Of a DNA stretch of 64,000 nt, positions 1 through 9,617 are shown one piece after another (position 1 is the stretch's first letter; each line of letters begins with the position of its first letter). Where the stretch lies: assembly GCA_032158295.1 (NCBI GenBank), contig JASTWB010000071.1, positions 1-64,000 on the forward strand, in the 5' to 3' direction. The position numbers were made by a program, and so were the translations under genes. The notes beneath the pieces are model-generated. The model saw nothing but the letters and a program-made list of their open reading frames with translations. It did not search any database and was not told the origin of the DNA. The DNA comes from Pycnopodia helianthoides (Eukaryota > Echinodermata > Asteroidea > Forcipulatida > Asteriidae).

Positions 1-124
1 GGTGTTCCACTTTTCAATGATGAAAGGAAACCTGAAAAAATGATGTTTCTGATGGAGGTTCCCATAGCGGGGGAAAGCGCACTGAGCGCCCGCATTGAAA
101 AGGAGCGCTAACAAATTGATATGG
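1..124. mobile_element. Right terminal fragment of a TIR element (copy 0)
   Basis: This stretch matches 24471-24594, the right end of element copy A, with only a few differences, and ends with the inverted terminus that reads AACAAATTGATATGG. The satellite array resumes directly after it. The window therefore opens inside an earlier copy of the same element, which points to a tandem arrangement of element plus array. No gene is visible here. Confidence 0.85.
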
Positions 125-1273
125 ATAACATCCTATAATAATTTGCCTGACAAAAGCATTGTTTCACTAAAATTCTAGGATGTGGCATCACTTCCAGCTT
201 GAAATAACAAGTGTAAATTATATAAATGGAAGAATTGTGGAAGGAAAAGTTATCATGTTGATACAATGTATCACCTCCATCACAAAAAAATGTCACTTTA
301 TTGTTTTTTTTGTTTGTGTACAGCTGAGACTTGCCATCTCCAAATAGATCTACCCGTCAACAAGTAGATGTCTGAGATCTGCAAAATGATGCCCTCTCCA
401 CTAAAAGGTAAAAAAAAATATCAAGCATATAAAAAGCACCATCTATCTAGGTAACCTGTTCTGAGGTGTAAATTCTTTTTAAACATTAAAACATGACAAA
501 ATTATTGTATATTCATGTTTGCGTTGTTTGGAAAGCACATACATTCTCAGCCTCTGAAATTTGAAAAAATCACAAAACCTTGCCACATGAGATTTGTCCA
601 ACACAGGCCTAGAATTTTATCTTTGAGAGGGCAAGGGCACTTCCATTTGAAAAACATGAGTCAAGTGTTAATCAACCTTTTTGTTTAAGTGAGCTCTGTC
701 ACCAAAATTTAATGGACATTTGTGAGAGGCCCACTGTATTTTTTCAAGGTGCACATGTCAGATAACATCCTATAAAAAAAATTTCTGACAAAAGCATTGT
801 TTAACTAAAACTCTATAACGTTGCATCACTTCCAGCTTGAAATAATAAGTGTAAGTTACATAAATGGAAGACTAGTGAAGGGAAAACATATTTTGTGATA
901 ATATGTCACCTCCATCACAAAAAATGAAACTTTTTTGTTTTTGTTTGTTTGCGTACAGCTGAGACTTGCCATCTCTAAAGAGATCTACCCGTCAACAAGT
1001 AGATGTCTGAGATCTGCAAAATGATGCCCTCTCCATTAAAAGGTAATAATAAATAATATCAAGCATATATAAAGCACCATCTATCTAGGTAGCCTATTCT
1101 GAGGTGTAAATTATTTTTAAACATTAAAACATGACAAAATTATTGTATATTCATGTTCCCGTTGTTTGGAAAGCACATACATTCTCAGCCTCTGAAATTT
1201 GAAAAAATCACAAAGCCTTGCCACATGAGATTTGTCCAACACAGCCCTAGAATTTCATCTTTGAGAGGGCAAG
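125..1273. repeat. Satellite-like tandem array, block 1
   Basis: About two units of a roughly 640-bp repeat are seen, with the landmark TTCTCAGCCTCTGAAATTTG near 541 and 1180. Each unit carries the landmarks GCCTGACAAAAGCATTG, an 84-bp exon-like core after a TGTACAG, and CCACATGAGATTTGTCC. Units here also carry a roughly 60-bp insert (AAGCACCATCTATCTAGG) after the core. All three plus-strand frames of the core contain stops, so nothing coding is supported. The block corresponds to 24595-25744 in the second macro-copy. Confidence 0.85.
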
Positions 1274-1449
1274 TGTTTGTATTTAGTAGACATACACAGA
1301 AATACTTCGCAGAGCTCTGGATAGACTTCCACCACTTTATTACTACCACGTTCCTTTATATACACTTTTTACAGTCCAGTGAATATTTGGTCACTTGGAA
1401 AACTATTTATAATGAATAGCCTTATTATGTAATGTTACGGGATACGACA
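1274..1449 (-). repeat. 3' LTR of gypsy copy 1
   Basis: This is a 176-bp copy of the element's LTR at the left edge, which is the 3' end for a minus-strand element. Its outer edge reads TGTTTGTATTTAG, one base longer than the other three LTRs (TGTTGTATT), and its inner edge ends TACGACA. On the minus strand it holds a TATATAAA box followed closely by AATAAA, giving a short U3-R arrangement. Confidence 0.92.
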
Positions 1450-1460
1450 TCTCCCCTTTT
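1450..1460 (-). other. Polypurine tract of gypsy copy 1
   Basis: On the minus strand the bases AAAAGGGGAGA lie directly upstream of the 3' LTR. This is the expected place and composition for the plus-strand DNA primer of an LTR retrotransposon. Copy 2 has the same tract at 25920-25930. Confidence 0.75.
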
Positions 1461-1583
1461 CATTAAAATAATAACCAACTTTATATTGTTGGTTTTCTGC
1501 ATATGGATTTTAAATTGTAATTAATGTGTTTTTAAAATAAATCAACCAGTACAAGAATAACAATACGGTGTTTGAAAATTAAA

Positions 1584-4500
1584 TTAATACATAACATAAT
1601 CCTTTGTCCAAACTGGTGGACGTCTTTGTCTACTGCTTTTCCTTGGTTCGACACTTACTTCAATACTTGTTGTTTCTTCCGGATACTCATTAATTTCAAA
1701 ATCGGTTATCACATTATCCGGGTTTGTATCTTGTGTAAGGCGTGCTTTAACTAACTTGTTAATATTCCACCTTTTCCCGTCTTCAGTTTGATATGTTCGA
1801 CGGTTGACTTTCTTAGCTATTCTGACTGGTTTGCTGTAACTTGTGTCCCCTTTCACAATAATACCTGGTTTCTTGATTCGAACCCAGTCACCGACATTAA
1901 ACTGAAACACTTTGACACTTCTCTTCTTGTCTGCATATTGTTTGTACTTTCTCTGCTTAGAGTGAACACTTTCTTCCAGTTCGACATGAGGCTTTTGGTT
2001 TGTTTTCAGCCCAACGATATTCAACCTTGTTCTCATATGTCGACCATGTAATAATACACTGGGTGCAATCCCCGTAGTTGCATGTGGTGTTGCTCTATAC
2101 ACAGCTAGGAACTCATACATCTCTTGTTTCCATGGTTTGTTCAAATTAATTGCATTTTGCACTGTACTCTTGACTACACCATTGAATCTTTCAATTGCGC
2201 CATTGCTCTGTGGATAATATAATGAAGAAAAACCATGCTTAATACCTCTGGCGCTCAAAAATTCTTCAAACTCTTTAGATACAAACTGTACACCATTGTC
2301 TGAAATAATCTCATCTGGAAATCCCTCTCTACTGAATACTGTTTTCAAGAAAAATAATGATAACTTTAGCAGTGGTGACTTGTGATGTAAATGCTACTTC
2401 AGGCCATTTGCTATAGTAGTCTATCAATGTTATTGCATATCTACATTCACTTGAACCTCGGACAAACGGTCCAACAATATCTATTGCAACTTTACTCCAT
2501 GGTTTGTCAGGAAATTTCACTGGGATAATGGGGCAGTCTTTTGTTTTATACTTTTATCATTGTTCTGACACGTTACACAAGAATTAACTACAGTTGTTAC
2601 TTGTTTGTCCATTAATGGCCACCAATACAGTTCTCTAAGTCTTTGTTTGGTTCGAGTTATCCCTTGGTGGGATTCATGAGCTATGTTAACAATAATACCT
2701 GTAAGCTCTCTAGGAATAATGATTCTATCATCTCTCATTATGATATCATTACAAACCGTTAGTTCATCTTTAACGCAGTGAAATGGTTTCAAGATTTCTG
2801 CATCTTTTGGATCAATGTTACTCAATTTTCTTGGCCAACCATTCACAATGTACTGTTTCACAATATTATGTACCTTGTCATTGTTAACAGCCTGTTTCAG
2901 TCTTGTGATACTTATGCATTCACACATGTTTTTCAGAACTACTTGGCATATCACTTCATCTTCAACATCATATTCTGTTTCATCAGCCTTTAAAGGCAGT
3001 CTCGATAATGCATCAGCGACTTTGTTTTCATCGCCAGATTTGTACACAACATCATAATTGTATTTCATTAGTCTACATGACCATCTGGAAATTTGCATTG
3101 TTTGTCTACTCGAACCTTTACTGAGTAAAGTAACAAGTGCTTGGTGATCAGTTTTTAGCATGAACTTTCTTCCCCACAGGTAAATGTTCCATTTTTCACA
3201 TGCCCACACACACGCCAGAGCTTCTTTTTTCGCCCACTGAATATTTCTTTTCAGCATCAGACAATGTTCGACTTGCACATTCAACTGTGAATTCCTTTCC
3301 ATTTTTGATTTGTGTTAGTACTGCACCTAATCCGTAATCAGATGCATCTGTGGTAACAATTGTCTCAAGATCTGGGTCATACATGGCTAAGCAAGGACTT
3401 TTACCAATTATTGTCCTTACTTCATCAAAACTCTGCTGAGCAGCATCGTTCCATTCAAATCTGCTATTTAATCTGATCAATGATCTTAGTGGTTCGACAA
3501 GATTTGCATAGTGAGGAATGTACTTTGCAAAATATCCTGCTAGTCCCAGAAATGATCTCAATGACTTTTTGTCATGAGGAACTTTAGCATTCAACAAAGA
3601 TGGAATTTATCATCTGGTTGAACACCATTAGCACTGATCGTATGGCCAAGGAAATTTAGGCTTGACTTTGAAAACACATTTTTCTGAGTTTAGTTTGATG
3701 CCATACTTCTGTAACCTGGTTAACACATTCCTCAGATTTTCATCATGTTCTGCCTGAGTTTTACCATAAATGATTACATCGTCCAAGTAATACTGTACAC
3801 CTATCAACCCATTAAGAACTACACTCATCATCTTTTGAAATGCAGATGGGGCAGATGCTAGGCCAAAACACATTCGTTTATACTGAAAAAGACCTTCATG
3901 TGTCAAAAATGTAGTGAGTGGTCTTGACTCTTCATGTAACGGCAATTGATGGTATGCGGATGCTAAATCTAACTGTGAAAATACGCTAGAATTATGCAAC
4001 TCACAAATAATTTCATCAATTTTAGGCAATGGGTATTTGTCAGGTATTATTGCCTTGTTGACTTGCCGTAAATCTACACAAATTCGTACAGCACCGGGCT
4101 TTCTTCCAGGCTACTACAATAGGTGATACCCATTCGGATGAATCTACTTGTTCAATTACACCTTGCTTCTCAAGATTAGCCAATTCAGCAGATACTTTTT
4201 CTCTTGCCTCAAAAGGCAATCTTCGTAACTTTTGACTGACCGGGTGAACTTTACTGTCAACTTTCACTTTATGGATAAAACCTTTCACACTCGGCATCTC
4301 CTCAAAATTAGTGAACAATTGCTCATACTCATGTACAATTTGCGATTTCACCTTTTTTTGCTCAACTTTATCCGTGTCTAGCTTATTACAAGATAATGTA
4401 CCACTATCAATGTTTATGTTAAGAGCTTGTATCAAATCTCTACCCATTATATCAGTACCAAGGTCAACTACGTATACATTAGTTACAATCAAGTACTTCC

Positions 4501-4744
4501 CAAACTTTACTGTACATTTGAAACATCCAGTAATCTTAATTGTATGCTTCGTAAACGAAGAAAAGGTTTGATGTTTGTTCGGGGTTGATAGTGCATCAAG
4601 TAAGAAATGTTTCTCAAATGTCTCTTTCGTAAGTATGGTTACAGCAGAGCCTGTATCTACCAATAGAGGCAGTAGTACACCATTCATTTCGACTTTACAG
4701 CTTACTGGCTCTGAACTACTAACTATTGTATCTGTATTAAGCAC
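1584..4744 (-). pseudogene. pol: Broken pol (PR-RT-RNaseH-IN), gypsy copy 1
   Basis: Pol directly follows the gag stop codon in the same frame. Fragments in order: 4744-4040, an aspartic protease with LLVDTGSAVTIL and the start of RT; 4029-3628, the RT palm with YYLDDVII as catalytic motif; 3597-3196, the RT connection and tethered RNase H; 3302-2517, RNase H to the integrase HHCC zinc domain (HESHQG, CVTCQ); 2520-2329 and 2348-1584, the integrase core with IDIVGP, SDNG and the E of AIERFN, then a basic tail. Frame breaks lie near 4090, 3650, 3600, 3228, 2520 and 2340. Those near 4090, 3650, 3600 and 2340 recur in copy 2, while those near 3228 (an extra T in a T run) and 2520 are private to this copy. 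It would copy and integrate the element if intact; as read it cannot make one polyprotein. Confidence 0.9.
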
Positions 4745-5647
4745 TTACAGTTTGTCGTCCTCATCCATCACTTGGTGAACCTGCTTGCTGGTCCGTCCCC
4801 GTTTCTGCCTGTCTGCCTGCGGCTTCGTAGTGGCCTTCGTAGTTGCGCGACAGACGCTGCTGAAATGCCCAACTCTGTTGCACTTGTTGCATGATTTATC
4901 TTTGGCGGGGCAGGACGGGTCATTGGCTAGGTGTTGCGCAGAACCACATCTGTAACAGTTTCGTTGCGCTGTGCTCTGATGCGCTGCAGAAAAATTCGGA
5001 CTGGTATTCGGGTGTGGCGTAAACTTCTTTGTCTGCTTGACTCGGTTGACTGGTACGGTAGAGTTGCTATCAGTCCCCTTTGACAACGCCCTTGATTCGC
5101 GTACAGCATTTTCAACTCGGTGAGCGACTTCTCTGGCTTTGGAAAGTGTTAATTCTTTTTCCATCAGTAATCTTTCTCGAATTTTGTTACTGTTTGTCTT
5201 TTCAACAAGTTGATCACGTAACATTTGATCAGTAAACTGTTCAAACTCGCATGTTTTTGCAAGTTCTCGTAGGGCCGCTAAGTAACTGTCAATTGTCTCA
5301 CCAATCTGCTGCGACCGTTGCCGGAATCTGTACCTTTCAGCGACGAAGTTAATTGACGGCTGAAATTGTTTCTGTAACGTCTGGAGTGTCAACTTGAAAA
5401 GGGTTGTTCCTTTGGATGGAGTTTCATCACAGTCCGGCAAAGTGTAGAAAATTCGTTGGCCTTCTACGCCTTGGCAATGTAGCAGTAATGCTCTCTGGCG
5501 TGTTTGGCTGAACTCTTCATCTCCTCCAACCGCTATCGAGTAGGTTTTGAAAAGGGAAACCCAATGTTTCCACGGAACTGGAGGATCACCCGGTTCTTGT
5601 AGGAATGGAGGGGGTTGAAGTAGGCTTTGAAACCCTCCTGAGGCCAT
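4745..5647 (-). CDS. gag: Gag capsid/nucleocapsid protein, gypsy copy 1
   Basis: An intact 300-residue frame. I start it at the ATG that opens MASGGFQSLLQPPPF, 18 bases beyond the PBS, because the 36 codons upstream run back through the PBS into the LTR. The N-terminal half has the capsid-like pattern of gypsy Gag. Two zinc knuckles lie near residues 231-266: the first has CX2CX4HX6C spacing, two residues longer than the classical form before the last Cys, and the second is a canonical CX2CX4HX4C. A basic tail follows. The protein would coat and package element RNA in cytoplasmic particles. It ends in a UAA, and the protease frame continues in the same phase after it. Confidence 0.9.
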   Translation of the reverse strand: MASGGFQSLLQPPPFLQEPGDPPVPWKHWVSLFKTYSIAVGGDEEFSQTRQRALLLHCQGVEGQRIFYTLPDCDETPSKGTTLFKLTLQTLQKQFQPSINFVAERYRFRQRSQQIGETIDSYLAALRELAKTCEFEQFTDQMLRDQLVEKTNSNKIRERLLMEKELTLSKAREVAHRVENAVRESRALSKGTDSNSTVPVNRVKQTKKFTPHPNTSPNFSAAHQSTAQRNCYRCGSAQHLANDPSCPAKDKSCNKCNRVGHFSSVCRATTKATTKPQADRQKRGRTSKQVHQVMDEDDKL

Positions 5648-5664
5648 GTCGCTAGAAGTTCGAC

Positions 5665-5678
5665 TTTCTTCGTCGCCA
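5665..5678 (-). other. Primer binding site, gypsy copy 1
   Basis: Two bases inside the 5' LTR the minus strand reads TGGCGACGAAGAAA. A PBS begins TGG because it pairs with the CCA tail of a tRNA. The first nine bases fit the complement of tRNA-Ser(GCU) ends as I recall them (TGGCGACGAGGA), with a mismatch at the tenth base. The tRNA identity is inference; the position and TGG start are directly visible. Confidence 0.7.
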
Positions 5679-5680
5679 AT

Positions 5681-5855
5681 TGTTGTATTCAGTAGACATA
5701 CACAGAAATACTTCACAGAGCTCTGGATAGACTTCCACCACTTTATTACTACCACGTTCCTTTATATACACTTTTTACAGTCCAGTGAATATCTGGTCAC
5801 TTGGAAAACTATTTATAATGAATAGCCTTATTATGTAATGTTACGGGATACGACA
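5681..5855 (-). repeat. 5' LTR of gypsy copy 1
   Basis: This 175-bp LTR at the right edge drives the minus-strand element. It starts TGTTGTATTCAG and ends TACGACA on the plus strand. It differs from the 3' LTR at about four positions, two of which (T/C in the first 12 bases, and TTTGG versus TCTGG near the middle) also distinguish the two LTRs of copy 2. Confidence 0.92.
5761..5768 (-). promoter_or_regulatory. LTR TATA box, gypsy copy 1
   Basis: The minus strand reads GTGTATATAAAGG within the 5' LTR, a strong TATA box. An AATAAA (5742-5747) follows 13 bases later, so the promoter and the polyadenylation signal are packed into one short LTR. The equivalent in copy 2 is at about 30231-30238. 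Confidence 0.65.
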
Positions 5856-8547
5856 CAAGGCACTTCGATTTGAAAAACATGGAGTCAAGTGTTAATCAAC
5901 CTTTTTGTTTAAGTGAGCTCTGTCACCAAAATTAATTGACATGTGTGAGAGGCCCACTGTATTTTTCCAAGATGCACATGTCAGATAACATCCTATAGAA
6001 ATTTTTCCTGACAAAAGCATTGTTTAACTAAAACTCTATAACGTTGCATCACTTCCAGATTGAAATAATAAGTGTAAGTTACATAAATGGACACTAGTGG
6101 AGGGAAAACTTATCTTGTGATAACATGTCACCTCCATCACAAAAAAAGAAACTTTATTGTTTTTGTTTGTTTGCGTACAGCTGAGACTTGCCATCTCCAA
6201 AGAGATCTACCCGTCAAAAAATAGATGTCTGAGATCTGCGAAGTGATGCCCTCTCCAGTAAAAGGTAAATTCCTTTTAAACATTAAAACATGAAAATATC
6301 ATTGTGTATTCTAGTTTGCGTTGTTTGGAAAGCACATACATTCTCAGCCTCTGAAATTTGAAAGAATTTACATTACCTTGCCACATGAGATTAGTCCAAC
6401 ACAGCCCTAGAATTTCATCTTTGAGAGGGCAAGTGCACTTCCATTTGAAAACATGAGAACCATATTAAATTTTTTTTTTAAAGGTGAGCTCTGTCACCGA
6501 AATTTAATGACATGTGTGAGAGGCCCACTGTATTTTTCCAAGATGCACATGTCAGATAACATCCTTTAGAAATTTGCCTGACAAAAGCATTGTTTAACTA
6601 AAATTCTATAATGTGGCATCACTTCCAGCTTGAAATACAAGTGGAAGTTATATAAATGGAAGAAAAGTTATCATGTTGATATAATGTATCACCTCCATCG
6701 CAAAAAATGTCACTTTATTTATTTATTTTTGTGTGTGTGTGTACAGCTGAGACTGCCATCTCCAAAGAGATCTACCGTCAACAAGTAGATGTCTGAGATC
6801 TGAAATGATGCCCTCTCAGTAAAAGGTAAATTTGTTTAAAAAAAGTAATTCATGAAAATATTATTGCATATAATCATGTTTGCGTTGCTTGGAAAGCACA
6901 TATATTCTCAGCCTCTGAAATTTGAAGATTCGATAGTACTTTTGCCGCATGAGATTTGTCCAACACAGGCTTGGAATTCATCTTTGAGAGTGCAAGGGCA
7001 TTTTCATTTTGCAAAGGCACTTACATTTGAAAAACATGAAGTCGAGTGTTAATCAACTTTTTATTTTTAAGTTAGCTCTGTCACCAAAAATTAATGGACA
7101 TGTGTGAGAGGCCCACTGTATTTTTTCAAGTGCACATTAAGAAAACATCCTATAGCATTTGCCTGACAAAAGCATTGTTTAACTAAAACTCTATAATGTT
7201 GCATCACTTCCAGCTTGAAAAAACAAGTGTAAGTTACAAAAATGGAAGAATAGTGGAGGAAGAAAAGTCATCATCTTGTGATAGAGTATCACCTCCATCA
7301 CAAAAAGTGTCACTTTATTTATTTTATTTTTGTGTGTTGTGTACAGCTGAACTTGCCATCTCCAAAGAGATCTACCCCAACAAGTAGATGTCGAGATCTG
7401 CAAAAGATGCCACTCTCCATAAAAGGTAAATTCCTTTTAAATTAAAACATGAAGATATTATTGTATATATTCGTGTTCGCGTTGTTAGGAAAGCTCATAC
7501 ATTCTCAGCCTCTGAAATTGTAGTATTCCACATTACCTTGCTAAATGAGATTGTCCAACACAGGCCTGGAATCACATCATTGAGAGGCAAGGCACTTCCA
7601 TCACAAAAAATTGCATTTATTTTTATATTTTTTGTGTACAGCTGAGAGATCTACCTGTCAACAAGTAGATGTTGAGATCTGCAGAATGATGCCCTCTCCA
7701 GTAAAAGGTAAATTCCTTTTAAACATTAAAACATGAAAATTTATTGTTATTCATGTTCACGTTGTTTGGAAAGCTCATACATTCACAGCCTCAGAAATTT
7801 GAAGTATTCCACAGTACCTTGCCAAATGAGATTTGTCTAACACAGGCCTGGAATTACAATCTCTTTGAGAGGTCAAGGGCATTTTCATTTGTAAAAAATT
7901 TAAATCAAGTGTTAATAAACTTTTTTATTAAAAGGTGAGCTCTGTCACCAAAATTTAATGGACATGTGTGAGAGTCCACTTTATTTTTCCAAGATGCACA
8001 TGTCTGATAAAATCCTATAGCAATTTGCCTGACAAAAGCATTGTTTAACTAAAACTCTATAATGTGGCATCTCTTCCAGCTTGAAATAACAAGTGGAAGT
8101 TACATAATTGTAAATTCTGCCACATGAGATTTGTCCAACACAGGCCTGAATTACATCATTGAGAGGGCAAGGGCACTTCCATCACAAAAAATTGCACTTT
8201 ATTTTTATATTTTTTGTGTACAGCTGAGAGATCTACCTGTCAACAAGTAGATGTTTGAGATCTGCAGAATGATGCCCTCTCCAGTAAAAGGTAAATTTGT
8301 TTAAAAAAAGTAATACATGAAAATATTATTGCACATATTCATGTTTGCGTTGCTTGGAAAGCACATACATTCTCAGCCTCTGAAATTTGAAGGAATTTAC
8401 AGTACCTTGCCACATGAGATTTGTCCAACACAGGCCTAGAATTTCATGAGAACCAGTATTAAAATCTTTTTTTTAAGGTGAGCTCTGTCACCGACATTTA
8501 ATGGACATGTGTGAGAGCCCCACTGTACTTTTCCAAGATGCACATGT
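5856..8547. repeat. Satellite-like tandem array, block 2
   Basis: About five units, with the CTCAGCCTC landmark near 6350, 6917, 7500, 7780 and 8380. The spacing is irregular (about 570-590 bp and one near 280 bp). The short units lack the middle segment and have CAGCTGAGAGATC in place of CAGCTGAGACTTGCC. Units of this block match those at 32700-36200 in block 4. No protein is supported; the short open frames in the array are not conserved between units in a coding manner. Confidence 0.85.
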
Positions 8548-8562
8548 CCATATCAATTTGTT
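8548..8562 (+). repeat. Left terminal inverted repeat, element A
   Basis: CCATATCAATTTGTT is the exact reverse complement of 24580-24594. The same terminus occurs at 45299 (copy B), and its inverse ends copy 0 at base 124. The flanking array sequence breaks exactly here. Confidence 0.8.
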
Positions 8563-8586
8563 GTGTGGTAAAATCGCTCGTGCGTA

Positions 8587-8607
8587 CACCCAGTGCAAGG
8601 CTGGGTG
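8587..8607. other. Subterminal hairpin 1, element A
   Basis: CACCCAG and CTGGGTG form a perfect 7-bp stem around a 7-base loop, about 40 bases inside the left terminus. Copy B keeps it at 45338-45358. Whether it is a transposase or processing signal is unknown. Confidence 0.5.
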
Positions 8608-8702
8608 CGCGCGTAAGTTTTGCTCTCAGTGAACTGCCTGTGGAGAGTGAGGGCTGTACCATTATGTCTCACGGGGGTGGGTCACTGAGCAATGCGGTAG
8701 TA

Positions 8703-8725
8703 GTGCAGTGCAAAGTGCACTGCAC
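8703..8725. other. Subterminal hairpin 2, element A
   Basis: GTGCAGTGCA and TGCACTGCAC form a perfect 10-bp stem around a 3-base loop, about 155 bases inside the left end. It is conserved at 45454-45476 in copy B. Confidence 0.55.
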
Positions 8726-9617
8726 TGCCCCAGCTTGTTATTAGAAAAGTTAAGTTTGGTGTCAAGTATCTTATTTTAATAATAATATAGCTGATTATTT
8801 TCAGTTTGGTATATTAAATGACACAAGTTGGGAGATCAAAAGCACACAATAAAACATGTCATTCTGTTTCAAATATTTTATTTTGCAACAAAAACCAACA
8901 ATCAGCTGACAATATTAGCACCAGTGTTTTAGTTATCACACACTTTAAACCACCCCCCAAAATTTAATTGTACAGGTAGTTAACACTTGAGCTGTTTTTT
9001 CTTATTTAAAACTTTAAAATATTAACATAATGGCAATTTTGACACTGGCTGGTGATGTGCAGTTTATAAATTAATTCTTTGTACAACATACTATAACTGT
9101 TAATAGAACATGAACCTGAGATGTGAAGTAACACTTCATAATACAAATTGCAAAACACATCAATAATAAATATGTACAGCACATGAACCTGTGTTGTAGT
9201 TACACTTCATAGCAAACAATAAAGTACAAATTATTTCAGAACATTAACCTCATGTGTACAGTGAATTACACTAACCCTTCAAAGTACTAAATACATCCAT
9301 ATACAGAAGATTAGGCCAAATAAACAACAATTGTCTCAGATTACAGCGTGCTTAGCTTCTAAATTGTGAATTTTAGCACATACATGTAGGTTTTTTTCAA
9401 TGTGTTTTTGATTTGACTTTTTCTGTCCAGAAAAAAAAAAATCCAGACACAAAGTGGCTTTATTTATAGCACATGCCGAAACCTTCAAAAAGTGCAGATC
9501 GTATAGCGATTTTTTTTCCAATTTCTTGTGTGCCAAAACATTTGTGTTTAATTGGCCTTACGCTTCATGTGTATCGATTTTTCAGTTGCTTGGCAAGAAC
9601 ACAGTATCTTTAATATA

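Larger units (their letters stand above)
1274..5855 (-). mobile_element. Ty3/gypsy LTR retrotransposon, copy 1
   Basis: The element is 4.58 kb, in antisense orientation. It has 175-176-bp LTRs that start TGT and end ACA, a primer binding site, a polypurine tract and the domain order gag, protease, reverse transcriptase, RNase H, integrase that defines Ty3/gypsy. It sits in a satellite unit: CAAG precedes the left LTR and CAAGG follows the right one, which fits the 5-bp CAAGG duplication seen cleanly around copy 2. No envelope frame follows integrase. The two LTRs differ at about four of 175 positions, which suggests a recent insertion, yet pol is broken by several frameshifts. The double zinc knuckle and a PBS resembling the 3' end of tRNA-Ser(GCU) fit the Mag-like branch; that sub-assignment is inference. 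Confidence 0.95.

Noticed and set aside
1584..4778. Several plus-strand open frames of 60-90 codons within the gypsy element
   Set aside because: They are antisense shadows of gag and pol and have no independent features.
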